DNA of 34,543 bases, taken from the IMG/VR virus record IMGVR_UViG_3300038701_003660, positions 1 to 34,543 of that record; one strand, written 5' to 3'. The notes beneath the pieces are model-generated. The model was not told where the DNA came from. It saw nothing but the letters and a program-made list of their open reading frames with translations, and searched no databases. Source of the DNA: a virus. Shown piece by piece: positions 8,024-16,130 of this stretch; position 1 is the stretch's first letter; each line of letters opens with the position of its first letter. Position numbers and translations under genes: made by a program.

Positions 8024-8490
8024 GTGCCCTCCAGCGCGGCCAGCGCCGCGGCGACGTCGGCCGCCGCTGATTCCACGGCGGCGGCGGCGGCCGTGGGGCT
8101 GGCGCCGATCTCGAAGGCGAAGCCTTGCACCCGCCCAACGATGAACTCGAGGGTGATGCGAGCGAAGTCGTGCTCATCGTGCACATGGCGCACGTCGAGG
8201 GACCGTACACGCCCCTGCTGCCGGCCCCACTGGGGATGCACCAGGGTTTGCAGCCCAGGCCGGTCGACCTCCGCGCGCAGGCGGCGCACCTGGCCCAGCC
8301 AGCCCTCGCCCATGATGAAGCCCTCGAGGCGAATACGCTGCGGCTCGGCCCCGGTGTCCTGCAGGTCTGGGACATCGCGCCCGGGGTAGAGATGCTCCAC
8401 CAGCGCCCGGCCGTGGCCGTCGTCCGCGGTCTCGACCTCGAAGGGCACGTTGTTCAGGCTGGCGAGCAGCGGTGGCGTGGTCCAGCTCAT
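8020..8490 (-). CDS. N-terminal half of a split gpN-type tail/DNA-circularisation protein
   Basis: 156 residues from the ATG at 8490, which overlaps the tape-measure stop by four bases; upstream open frame is shadow. The protein shows the DNA_circ_N-like pattern: NVPFEVETADDGHGRALVEHLYPGRD at the start, an RIRLEGFIMGEGW strand-turn, a helix with VRRLRAEVDRPG, LVHPQWG, and a final strand region with DFARITLEFIV. In Mu gpN these features occupy the first part of one ~490-residue protein. Here the remainder is a separate overlapping gene, and the central region seems to be missing. Confidence 0.8.
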   Translation of the reverse strand: MSWTTPPLLASLNNVPFEVETADDGHGRALVEHLYPGRDVPDLQDTGAEPQRIRLEGFIMGEGWLGQVRRLRAEVDRPGLQTLVHPQWGRQQGRVRSLDVRHVHDEHDFARITLEFIVGRVQGFAFEIGASPTAAAAAVESAAADVAAALAALEGT

Positions 8491-10355
8491 CCCACCCCCT
8501 GCCTGGCGTCCACCGCGTCCATGGGCAGGCCGCTGGTGCGTACTTCGGTGCGCCCGTCGGGGTAGTTGTTGACCGTCACCTCGAGGCCGATGGCCTCGCG
8601 GAGCGCGTCCCAACCGCGCATCGCCGCGGCGTCGTTGATGCCCACGGTCTCGTCGCTCATGAACTGTGTGCCGAAGGTGTTCGCCGTCGCCGCGAGCAAC
8701 CCGTGGAGGATGGCCTCCGCCTGGGTTTCCTGGCCGATGAGGGCGTTGTCGACCACCCGGCCGGCGCCGTAGCCCGCCGCACCCGCGCCGAGGACCGCAC
8801 CAGCGGGGCCCAGGCGGGCCGCGACAGCCCCGAGCTTCGCGACCCTCGAGGCGCCCAGCGTGGCGGCGGCCGTGGCTCCGATCTTCGCCCCCATCTTCTT
8901 GAGGCCCGCGCCGATGCCTCCCGACGCCGCGGCCGACCCTGCCGCTTCCGCCAAGCCACCGCCGAAACCGCCCGGCCAGTTGGTCACGAACACCGGCGTC
9001 ACCCCAGCGAGCTCTTCGGCGACCTTTCCGCCCGCGATGCCCCCGAGCGCCCCCGCACCCGGGATGCGCCGAAGGGCGCCCAGGCCACGCATGCCCGCCA
9101 TCCCGGCCTTGCCGAAGCGCAGGGCAGCCACAGCCCCCAGCCCTGCCATGGCGGTGACCGCGGCCCCCGAGACGGCCTGGCCGATGCGGGCGTCCTCAGC
9201 CGCCGCCTCGGACAGCGCACCCACAGCCTCGTTGGCGCCAGAGGTGACAGCGCGCGCCGGCTCGAGGAGCGGCTCGAACAGCCGCGCCACCAGTGAGCTG
9301 GTGCTGCCGCCCAGTGCTTCCTGCTGAGCGCCCACGCCGTCCGCGATGACGCCGACCCGCTCGTCCAGGCCTCGCGCCCCCGCTGCTCCAGCGAGGACCT
9401 GCTCGATGGACCCGCGTTCCTGCTCGAGCAAGGCGAAGAGCACGCCCTTGCCCTCGTCGCCGAAGAGGTCCTGTGCCTCCTGCTGCTGCTTCTCGGTGGT
9501 CAGCCCGCCGAAGTAGGTGCGCAGCTCGTCGGTGACCGCAGCGAGGCCCTTGAAGGCGCCGTCCTCGTCGAAGGCGCTCAGCTGTCCCTTCGACCGGCCG
9601 TCCAGCTGCCCGAGCTGGCGGATGAAGGCGCTGGTCGCGGTGCCCCCTGCGGTGCCTTGCAGGCCCGCGTTGGCGGAGACCGCGAGAAGCCCCAGGGTCT
9701 CATTGATGCCCAGGCCCATCTCCGCGGCGCCCTTGACCTGGCTAAGCGCCTGGCCAAGCTCGAGGCCGTTGGTGTTGGCGGCAGCGCCAAACCGCACGAG
9801 GGCGTCCGCGCCCTCGGAGAGCTCGCTCCCAAGGAGCCCAAACTTCGATGCCAGCGTGATCACCGCATCGTTTGCCGCCTCGATGCCGGACCCCTCGGCC
9901 GTGGCCAAGTAGGCGCTCGCCTGGGCGCCGCCGCCATCCGCGAGCACATCCTCGAGGGAGAAGCCTGCCTTGCTGAGGCCGGTGATGGCGCCGTCGAGCA
10001 CCTGCTCGGAGGAGAAGGGCGTCGCGAGCTGGATGGCGTCGGCCACGGTGCGCGCCGCTTCGAGCTCGGCGGTGAGCTCTGCGGCGCTGGCGGCGCCGAG
10101 GTTGACCTCGAGCCGCTTCATCGCCGCTTCCATCGAGACGACGGTGTCCAGCGCTGGCTTGAGCGCCTGACCGAGCTGTCGCATGCCCTCGGCGGCCTTC
10201 ACCCCTTGGGCGGCGGCCTGGCCCATCTCCTCGAGGTGCCCGGCCGCCTCCGCCCCGGCCTCACCCAGACCCCGGACGTTGCTCGCCATGGCCTTGATGC
10301 CCTTGGACGCCAAGTCCGAGAGCGCGAAGGTCATGACCAGCCGGTTGATGCTCAT
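8487..10355 (-). CDS. Tail tape measure protein
   Basis: 622 residues, rich in A, G and L, with long helices and a glycine/alanine-rich hydrophobic middle (about residues 380-560), as expected for the protein that sets tail length and is ejected with DNA. The first ~350 residues follow the TP901-type tape-measure core: AMKRLEVNLGAAS, LATPFSSEQVLDGAITGLSKAGFS and an LGLLAVSANAGLQG-like helix. It starts by ATGA overlap with the frame-shifted chaperone extension and overlaps the gpN half at 8487-8490. It is short, suggesting a tail of roughly Mu length. Confidence 0.9.
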   Translation of the reverse strand: MSINRLVMTFALSDLASKGIKAMASNVRGLGEAGAEAAGHLEEMGQAAAQGVKAAEGMRQLGQALKPALDTVVSMEAAMKRLEVNLGAASAAELTAELEAARTVADAIQLATPFSSEQVLDGAITGLSKAGFSLEDVLADGGGAQASAYLATAEGSGIEAANDAVITLASKFGLLGSELSEGADALVRFGAAANTNGLELGQALSQVKGAAEMGLGINETLGLLAVSANAGLQGTAGGTATSAFIRQLGQLDGRSKGQLSAFDEDGAFKGLAAVTDELRTYFGGLTTEKQQQEAQDLFGDEGKGVLFALLEQERGSIEQVLAGAAGARGLDERVGVIADGVGAQQEALGGSTSSLVARLFEPLLEPARAVTSGANEAVGALSEAAAEDARIGQAVSGAAVTAMAGLGAVAALRFGKAGMAGMRGLGALRRIPGAGALGGIAGGKVAEELAGVTPVFVTNWPGGFGGGLAEAAGSAAASGGIGAGLKKMGAKIGATAAATLGASRVAKLGAVAARLGPAGAVLGAGAAGYGAGRVVDNALIGQETQAEAILHGLLAATANTFGTQFMSDETVGINDAAAMRGWDALREAIGLEVTVNNYPDGRTEVRTSGLPMDAVDARQGVG

Positions 10356-10594
10356 CCCTCGCCTGTCTCCTGTTCGAGAAGGGCGGCAGCCTCAGGCGGC
10401 ATCACCCAGTCGTCGTCGACCATCTCCCCGGCCACCAGCCGCCGGGTCTTCCCACCGTCACGCGCCGCTATCAGTGCCTCCGCCCAGTCCAGCAGCTCCA
10501 GCACGTGCATCTGAGCCAACTCCCGCAGCGGCCATCCCGTCGCCATGCTCAGCACCATCACGATCCGCCTGACCGAGCTCGACGACGCGACAAA
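10352..10594 (-). CDS. Frame-shifted C-terminal extension of the tail assembly chaperone (gpGT-like)
   Basis: This frame overlaps the 3' part of the 10458-10916 gene and ends at the tape-measure start (ATGA). Its sequence from about 10560 looks native: MATGWPLRELAQMHVLELL followed by DWAEALIAARDG, like the short helical segment after the shift in Mu-type chaperones. The tail of the main frame instead turns into G/A/D-rich sequence. Reaching it needs a +1 (equal to -2) shift; phage Mu is reported to use a -2 shift at this place. A TTTT run at 10592-10595 allows a tRNA-Phe +1 slip. Independent initiation at the GTG/ATG pair (10561/10558) is the alternative. Confidence 0.6.
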   Translation of the reverse strand, partial: FVASSSSVRRIVMVLSMATGWPLRELAQMHVLELLDWAEALIAARDGGKTRRLVAGEMVDDDWVMPPEAAALLEQETGEG

Positions 10595-10916
10595 ATCGGG
10601 CGTGGTCGCGGTCCAACCTCCGAATGGCGGCCCAGCACACCTCGACGTCGGCCCACTGCATGTTGTTGAGCAGCCAGTCGGGGTCCGACCGAAGGGGCGC
10701 AGGCACATCACCGAGGACCTGGAGGCGGGCCGCGAGGACAGCGAAGGCATGCCGGGCCAAGGCGTTCTCATCGCCCTTGGGGATCTGGGCGCGCGCCTCA
10801 TCGAGGCGCATCCAGCTCGCGGCGTCCACGGAGCCGATGACGATGCGCCGGTGCACTTTCCCCGCGTGGGTGACGCCGTAGATCAGCTCCGCGTCTACAT
10901 CGAGGAGGCGCCTCAT
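10458..10916 (-). CDS. Tail assembly chaperone, Mu gp41-like (gpG-like)
   Basis: 152 residues between the tube and tape-measure genes, the universal position of the tail chaperone. The start overlaps the tube stop as ATGA. The first ~110 residues look like a compact mixed domain (AELIYGVTHAGKVHRRIVIG; a LARHAFAVLAARLQVLGDVP helix; WADVEVCWAAIRRL). The last ~40 are G/A/D-rich and unlike a folded tail, consistent with the functional end lying in the overlapping frame at 10352-10594. The role is to coat the tape measure during tail assembly. Confidence 0.75.
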   Translation of the reverse strand: MRRLLDVDAELIYGVTHAGKVHRRIVIGSVDAASWMRLDEARAQIPKGDENALARHAFAVLAARLQVLGDVPAPLRSDPDWLLNNMQWADVEVCWAAIRRLDRDHARFCRVVELGQADRDGAEHGDGMAAAGVGSDARAGAAGLGGGTDSGA

Positions 10917-11296
10917 GTCAGCACCTGCTGGCGCTTGTCGAGCGCGCCCATGGTGAGCTTGAGCATGGCGTCGCCATCCTCGGAGTAGCTCTCCTCGGCC
11001 TCCTCGACGTAGACGCCGCGGAAGATGATCATCTGGCCTACGCCATCGCGGGGCATGATGGTCACGACCGCGCCCTCGAGGCTGTCCCAGTCGAGCACCC
11101 GACCCGCGGTGAGCAGGTAGGCGTTGGCGTTGAGCGAGTAGCTCTTGGTGCCCTTGCGCACCCCGAGTGGGCGGCCGTGAGGGGTCATGCCCTTCACGGC
11201 CTTCTTCCCGCTGCTGGTCCTGTGGGAGATGTCCTTGAGGTTGGCGATGGGCGTGCCATTCACGGTCATCACGATGGGGCCGACGACGTCAGGCAT
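10913..11296 (-). CDS. Tail tube protein, Mu gpM-like
   Basis: 127 residues, near the size of the Mu-type tube family. It shows GPIVMTVNGTPIANLKD at the start, a KKAVKGMTPHGRPLGVRKG segment, and a long strand region around IIFRGVYVEEAEESYSEDGDAML, all typical of this fold, in which stacked hexamers form the tail lumen. It begins ten bases after the sheath stop and overlaps the chaperone start. Sheath followed by tube is the standard contractile-tail order. Confidence 0.87.
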   Translation of the reverse strand: MPDVVGPIVMTVNGTPIANLKDISHRTSSGKKAVKGMTPHGRPLGVRKGTKSYSLNANAYLLTAGRVLDWDSLEGAVVTIMPRDGVGQMIIFRGVYVEEAEESYSEDGDAMLKLTMGALDKRQQVLT

Positions 11297-11306
11297 AGGT
11301 CTCTCC

Positions 11307-12749
11307 TCAGACGCTCAGCAGGCGGACAACCGCCGCCAGCACGTGGAGGCCGGGAACAATCTCGGCCGGAAGGTCGATGTCGACGCGACTGGTGTCGCTG
11401 CCGTTGCGCTCGACGACCAGCGCCGCGGCGTTGGCTTCGACGTCTTGGATGACGGCAGCCTCCTCCAGGTCGAGGAGCGCGGCGTAGACGGTGGCGCGAA
11501 TGGTGGCGGGGCTCGCCGTGAACTCGGTGGTGGCGACATCGGCGAAGAGCATCCGCCGGTAGGTCTCGTCCAGGCGCTCCCGGACGACGCGCCGGACGTA
11601 GTCCAGCGAGCGGATGGTCGTGACGTCGAGGAGCGCGGCGTCCTCGACACCCACGTCGGAGGTCAGGTAGGTCGAGATCGCGCGGAGCACGACGACGTCG
11701 CCCGCGTGGGTGACCACGCCAGGCGCGATGCCAGCGCGGAGCAGCACCGCCAGCTCGCTCCGCAGATACCGATCACTGATGGGCGGCGAGGCGACCCCCT
11801 CCAAGGGCAGCCCGTTGAGCGGGCGGCCTGGGTGGCTCGCCGAGGCCATCAACGCGCCGTAGGCGGCGCTCACCTCCGGCATCCACGTAGGCGAGCCCTC
11901 CAGCCCAAGGATGCTGATGCGCCCGCTGTTTCTGGCTGCGGCGAGGGTGGCCAGGTTGCTGATGGTGTCGTCCACGGCGAGACAGGCCACCCCAGGCCGC
12001 TGGTTGATGCCGTCGCTGGCGTCGTCCAAGTAGGTCTGGACCTTGGCGAGCTCGCCCGTGGTGGTGATGGACGGCACGTAGACGTCCCACAGCCCCTCGC
12101 CCAGGCCGTCGAGGGCGTCCTGGGTGTCTGGGTCGTTCGCCCCGCTGCTCATCGCGGTGACTGTGATGGTCACCCCCGTCCCGTCAAAGTCGGCGGCCAG
12201 GTCGATGCCGTTGCCCAGCGTCCCGCCGTTTTTGGCGGTGACGGTGACCGTTGAGGTGCTGATGGAGGAGGTGACGGGGAGGTCGGGGGCCGCCCCGATG
12301 GCCGCCTCGAGCAGGGCGGCGATGTCGGTGTTGGAGTCGCCCGCTGAGACCGCGACCTCGATGAGGTCCCCGCCAATCCAGGCCCGCAGGGTGCCCGCCG
12401 TCGCCGTGGTGACTGCGATGGCAAAGGAGCCGGTCGCAGCGACGGCCGAGCCGTCGTCCTCGAGAGGAACGGCCCACAGCTCCGCGAAGTAGGGACTGGC
12501 CGCGAGCGCTGCGGCGGCCATGCGGTGCAGGACGGACCCCTGCCCGAAGCGAAGGATGGCCTCGGCCTCGCCGCCGGAGAGCTGCACGGGTGTGGTGGCC
12601 GCAGCATCGCCGTCGCTGGTCATCTGCCCGACGAGCAGGAGCTTGTAGTCGGTGGATGGCAGGCCGCGGTTCCGCAGCCGGGTGTCGAGCTCGACGTAGG
12701 TGCCGGGGATGCTGACGTTGGCGGGGATCTGCTGAAACTCGATGCTCAC
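11307..12749 (-). CDS. Contractile tail sheath protein, Mu gpL-like
   Basis: 480 residues, as in Mu gpL. The start has the family's IPANVSIPGTYVE motif near residue 8. A beta-rich insertion domain follows at about residues 100-200 (ATAGTLRAWIGGDLIEVAV, STVTVTAKNGGTLGN). The C-terminal sheath domain contains LTSDVGVEDAALLDVTTIRSLDYVRR and ends with a strand-helix-strand around residue 470, used to hook neighbouring subunits. It overlaps the gp38-like gene by four bases. It polymerises around the tube and contracts on adsorption. Confidence 0.92.
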   Translation of the reverse strand: MSIEFQQIPANVSIPGTYVELDTRLRNRGLPSTDYKLLLVGQMTSDGDAAATTPVQLSGGEAEAILRFGQGSVLHRMAAAALAASPYFAELWAVPLEDDGSAVAATGSFAIAVTTATAGTLRAWIGGDLIEVAVSAGDSNTDIAALLEAAIGAAPDLPVTSSISTSTVTVTAKNGGTLGNGIDLAADFDGTGVTITVTAMSSGANDPDTQDALDGLGEGLWDVYVPSITTTGELAKVQTYLDDASDGINQRPGVACLAVDDTISNLATLAAARNSGRISILGLEGSPTWMPEVSAAYGALMASASHPGRPLNGLPLEGVASPPISDRYLRSELAVLLRAGIAPGVVTHAGDVVVLRAISTYLTSDVGVEDAALLDVTTIRSLDYVRRVVRERLDETYRRMLFADVATTEFTASPATIRATVYAALLDLEEAAVIQDVEANAAALVVERNGSDTSRVDIDLPAEIVPGLHVLAAVVRLLSV

Positions 12750-12916
12750 TCCTCACCTCCTTCGCGGCGACTCCTGGTCACGCGCTCCAGCTCGCCCTTG
12801 CGGAGGCGGCGCCGGTAGTAGCTGTCATTGGGCACCTCGACCGTCTTGGTCTTGGTGATGGGGGGCTTCCCCCGTTCATGGCGGGGCACAGGCACCCCAG
12901 TCGCTCGGACGCGCAT
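12746..12916 (-). CDS. Small gp38-like protein (DUF2635)
   Basis: 56 residues. It starts at an ATG overlapping the gp37-like stop (ATGA) and ends by overlapping the sheath start (ATGA). It is short, basic and shows the DUF2635 signature: an N-terminal RATG.PVP, then a VEVPNDSYYRRRLRKGEL block in which the family has 'V...SYW.RRL..GD'. In Mu this gene sits just before the sheath gene, as here. The molecular function of the family is unknown. Confidence 0.8.
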   Translation of the reverse strand: MRVRATGVPVPRHERGKPPITKTKTVEVPNDSYYRRRLRKGELERVTRSRREGGEE

Positions 12917-13482
12917 CAGATCTCCAAGTCCTCGAGCACGTCGGTGGCGACCTCGGTGTCGCCCCCCGCGTGCCGATGGTGGGTGGTGAGCCGGATCTCT
13001 TCGAGGGCGACCGTGTCGTTGACACGCTCGAAGAAGACGTTGCAGCCGAAGACGAGGCCGTACTCGGCGTAGCCCTGGCCCTGGTCGACGTGCAGCGGCT
13101 CCAAGCCCAAGGGCTCCAGGTCGCTCGCGGCCCCCTCCATGCGCTGACCGGCCAGCAAGCGCATCACATGGGGCAGCAGGTCTTGGACGCCCACCTCCCC
13201 CGTCGTGCCCGTCAGCGCCGCGGAGGGGGAGCGCAGGTTGCGGCAGCACAAGGTCACGCCCCACCGGGCCTCGTGAACCCAGCGGCTCATGCCCTGGTGG
13301 CGGATGTCGCCGCCCTGATGGGAGACCAGGATGGCGGGCAGCCGCACGACCACGCCGCGCTGACGCGCGCTCGGGAAGGTGTCCTGGAAGGGCCCAATGT
13401 GCGCGGCGAGAGCCGCGAGCTCGGCGTCGCCCTCGAGGGTGCTGAGGATGCCCAGTAGGGTTTCTGAGACGTCCAGGCTCAT
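12916..13482 (-). CDS. gp37-like tail protein (DUF1834)
   Basis: 188 residues. A helical N-terminus (SETLLGILSTLEGDAEL) is followed by strands with GVVVRLPAILVSHQG and a middle HEARWGVTLCCRN. The C-terminal half contains YAEYGLVFGCNVFFERV, typical of DUF1834 proteins. It lies between gpG-like and gp38-like genes and overlaps both by four bases. In contractile phages this position encodes the tail-terminator/neck component, which I infer here. Confidence 0.8.
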   Translation of the reverse strand: MSLDVSETLLGILSTLEGDAELAALAAHIGPFQDTFPSARQRGVVVRLPAILVSHQGGDIRHQGMSRWVHEARWGVTLCCRNLRSPSAALTGTTGEVGVQDLLPHVMRLLAGQRMEGAASDLEPLGLEPLHVDQGQGYAEYGLVFGCNVFFERVNDTVALEEIRLTTHHRHAGGDTEVATDVLEDLEI

Positions 13483-14081
13483 GGGGCCACCCCCATGACG
13501 TGGGTGACGAGCTCACGCTCGGCGTAGGCGACATCCTCGGCCTGCCAGAGCAAGAACGGGCGGGGATCCTGTTCCACTTTGGCCCGCAGGTAGAACAGGG
13601 GAATGAAGGTCATCTTGCGGGCCTTGCCCCGACCTCGGCGCACGCGGCGTCCCAACACGCCCCGGCTGTCGCTATCGCCGTTCACCGGCGGCGCGTAGGC
13701 GAGCTTGCCGTAGTGACCGGGTCGACGCTGTGAGCCTGGGTCCGCAGGGATCGCCAGCGCCTTGGCCTTCTTGGGGAGGATGGTCCCGCCGAAGTGAAAC
13801 TGCTTCGCGTAGCGCACGTTGGTGCCCACGCGCAGCTCGCGCCCACGCATCTCCCAGCCCATGCTCTTGAGCAACCGACCGCGGTTTCGGCCGATCTGCC
13901 CACCGCGGTGTGTGGCGGGCCACTTGTTGGGCCGACCGCCAACCCGGAAGTTCTCCGGGATGGAGTACTCCACCATCCGCGCGCCGACGGCCTCCATGAC
14001 CGGGCGGATGTCCTTGGCGCGCTGGGCCTGGGCCTCCAGCTCCTTCGCGACCAAGCCAGCGTTGGAGGAGTAGCGGAACAT
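13479..14081 (-). CDS. Virion morphogenesis protein, Mu gpG-like
   Basis: 200 residues of the phage virion-morphogenesis family. The motif block is clear: FRVGGRPNKWPAT near residue 45, the GRLLKSMGWEM strand near residue 70, and VGTNVRYAKQFHFGGTI near residues 86-102 (family consensus 'vgt...YA..hqfG'). It carries a basic insertion (RRVRRGRGKARK, near residue 145) before a PRPFL segment that is also conserved. It overlaps the DUF1320 stop by one base. It is thought to be a head-tail joining or tail-completion factor. Confidence 0.88.
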   Translation of the reverse strand: MFRYSSNAGLVAKELEAQAQRAKDIRPVMEAVGARMVEYSIPENFRVGGRPNKWPATHRGGQIGRNRGRLLKSMGWEMRGRELRVGTNVRYAKQFHFGGTILPKKAKALAIPADPGSQRRPGHYGKLAYAPPVNGDSDSRGVLGRRVRRGRGKARKMTFIPLFYLRAKVEQDPRPFLLWQAEDVAYAERELVTHVMGVAP

Positions 14082-14515
14082 CAGAAGCCCCGCAGGCTGT
14101 CGCGGCTGAACACGCGGGTGTGACTCACCAGCTGCGCCGACATCTCGGGGTTTTCCTCGGGCGTAGGCTGCTCGCCGAGGGTCAACCGGCCGCGGGCGAT
14201 GTCGTCGAGCTCCTTCTCAGCGCGCTGCCCGCGGGACCGGATGCCCTCAGGCACCCCCTCGGGGAAGCGGCGGGCCCAGATCTCCCACGCCACCAGCCGC
14301 ACCGCGATTCGCCGGACGATGCGGGGCACCGTCGCCAGCGGGAGCGCGTAGCGCACGCCCACGGCGGCATCGATGCGGGCCTCTACGTCCTCGGCGATCT
14401 CCTCCCAAACGGACACGTCGATGGTGTCGCCGCCCACGTCGTTCGTGAGCTGCACCATCTGCGCCTCAGGGATGGGTGAGGGGTAGAGGTCCGTGATGGC
14501 GTGGTAGACCGCCAT
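14081..14515 (-). CDS. gp36-like head-tail connector (DUF1320)
   Basis: 144 residues, the DUF1320 size. Features are a mostly helical fold with an acidic N-terminus, EEIAEDVEARIDAAVGVRYALPL near residue 38 and the conserved IVRRIAVRLVAWEIWARR helix near residue 66. The last 30 residues are a probable flexible tail. It sits directly after the major head gene, as in Mu, with a one-base overlap. It probably acts at the portal-tail connector. Confidence 0.88.
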   Translation of the reverse strand: MAVYHAITDLYPSPIPEAQMVQLTNDVGGDTIDVSVWEEIAEDVEARIDAAVGVRYALPLATVPRIVRRIAVRLVAWEIWARRFPEGVPEGIRSRGQRAEKELDDIARGRLTLGEQPTPEENPEMSAQLVSHTRVFSRDSLRGF

Positions 14516-15417
14516 CAGCCGGTGCCCTCGCTGCCCACCGCGAGCTGCCAGAGGTTGAAGGCCGCCGCGCCGCGGGCGTCGACGCCCATGCGGATCTTCT
14601 TCCGGTTGAAGTTGTTCTCATCCTCAGGTCGGTCCTGCACGACCCACTCAGGGGCCTTGCGGATGAACCACCGCATGGGCTTCGCGCCCTCCATGTCGTA
14701 GGTCAGGACCCACTTCTGGGTCTCATCCGCCCACTCCTCCACAACCACCAGCTCGGCCGCCTCGTAGTACTGGTTGGAGCGCCCACCGGTGGTGAACTGC
14801 TCCATGACGATGGCCCGCCCCGCGTTCTCAAGCGCGGGCGGCACCAGGAGCTTGAGCTTGCCCCGACGCCGCATCATGCGGAGGGGGCTGCCGTCCCACT
14901 TCTTGCGGCCTCGTAGGTTCGCGAGCGCCGCGGCGAATCCGGCGGCGTCGAGGGCGTTGGTGATGCGGTTGGACTGGGTGTCCACCTTCATTGGGTGGTC
15001 GGTCGCGAAGAACGTGGTGCCGTCCCAGCACTCCGCGGTGAAGCCCGTAAGCAGCTTGTCGAAGACGATCTGGTCGGGCCAGAGGGCCACGTCCATGCCC
15101 ATGAGCACCATCGAGGGCGCGTACTGGCCGATGATGTCGTCCTCGATGTGGTTGCGGTCTACCTCGACGCTGCGCTCGAAGTCGAGGATCTTGACGGTGT
15201 GCACATGGGACTGGAGGTTGACGAAGTGCCGGTCGCCCACCCACTCCCGCATCGCCCCGACCATCTCTGGGATCACGATGGTTTGCTGACCGGTGTCGGC
15301 GGTGTCGACCTGGGCGACGACAAGGTGAAGGGGCTCGGCCTGGTCGAGGCCGTGGAGGTAGCTGGCGTGCAGCCCGGTAGTCGCGGCGGCGTAGAGCTCG
15401 AAGTTCAGAGCGGCCAT
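14515..15417 (-). CDS. Major head protein, Mu gpT-like
   Basis: 300 residues, close to Mu gpT. Recognised blocks are EYAAA-type N-terminal helix, MREWVGDRHFVNLQ near residue 56, then a spine-helix region with ERSVEVDRNHIEDD and the P-domain segment with FFATDHP near residue 136. The C-terminal part has NQYYEAAELVVVEEWAD and RWFIRKAPEW, as in the family. It follows the protease and decoration-like genes, fitting capsid maturation order. The capsid shell is assembled from this protein. Confidence 0.92.
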   Translation of the reverse strand: MAALNFELYAAATTGLHASYLHGLDQAEPLHLVVAQVDTADTGQQTIVIPEMVGAMREWVGDRHFVNLQSHVHTVKILDFERSVEVDRNHIEDDIIGQYAPSMVLMGMDVALWPDQIVFDKLLTGFTAECWDGTTFFATDHPMKVDTQSNRITNALDAAGFAAALANLRGRKKWDGSPLRMMRRRGKLKLLVPPALENAGRAIVMEQFTTGGRSNQYYEAAELVVVEEWADETQKWVLTYDMEGAKPMRWFIRKAPEWVVQDRPEDENNFNRKKIRMGVDARGAAAFNLWQLAVGSEGTG

Positions 15418-15428
15418 TCAAGGTCTCC

Positions 15429-16130
15429 TCAGGGCTGCAGGCGCCCGCGGAAGGTGAGGGTGAGGGTGTTGGCGGACTGGTCGTCCACTCCGGTGAGGAC
15501 GCCCGCAGCGAGCGTCCAGTGGGTGGTCTCGACCAGCCGGTGTGGCGTGGCCACGTTGCCGCTGGAGGTGACGTCCGCGCGGACGGCGACCACCTCGTCG
15601 ATGACGAAGTCGCTGCCGCCGTAGTTCTCCGCGGGGCCGGTGAGGTCGTAGGCGGCGGTGTCGGTGCCCGGCACCTCGACAGTCCACTGCTGGGCGTGCT
15701 GGCCAGCCTCGGTGGGGTCGGTGGTCGCCAGCCGCACCCAGGCTTGAGTCGCGGAGACGAACTCCTCAATCCAGCCTACGAGGATGACGTCGTCGACGCT
15801 GGCGTCGTCGATGAGGCCGACGGTCGCGTCGTCGATGAGGTAGACGGCGTCGCCGACGTTGGTCCGGGCGAAGCCCGAGCCCGTGAGCAAGCAGCTGATG
15901 CCCTGGCGCACCTCGAGGGTCAGCTCGCCGTCGCTGTAGCCCGTGGCGTTGAGGGCGCCGTTGGACAGCCCGACGAAGCGCATCCCCGGGCTGTCCACGC
16001 CAGGTCGCGCATACCCGTCCGGGTCGATGCAGATCAGGGTGTTGGCGTAGATGACGCTGTCGCCGTTGACCGGCAGGCCGATGAGGATGCCGTCCCGAAC
16101 GGTGATGTCGAGGTCTTGGGTCGCTGGCAT
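15429..16130 (-). CDS. Putative head decoration-type protein
   Basis: 233 residues. It is all-beta in look, rich in D, T, V and G, with no long helices: DITVRDGILIGLPVNGDSVI, YANTLICIDPDGYA, then two or three further strand repeats. It lies between protease/scaffold and major head genes, where Mu has gp33 and where other phages have decoration or capsid-stabilising proteins. The start was set at the ATG (16130), six bases after GGGAGG; a GTG at 16133 is too close to that site. The function is inferred from position and composition. Confidence 0.6.
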   Translation of the reverse strand: MPATQDLDITVRDGILIGLPVNGDSVIYANTLICIDPDGYARPGVDSPGMRFVGLSNGALNATGYSDGELTLEVRQGISCLLTGSGFARTNVGDAVYLIDDATVGLIDDASVDDVILVGWIEEFVSATQAWVRLATTDPTEAGQHAQQWTVEVPGTDTAAYDLTGPAENYGGSDFVIDEVVAVRADVTSSGNVATPHRLVETTHWTLAAGVLTGVDDQSANTLTLTFRGRLQP

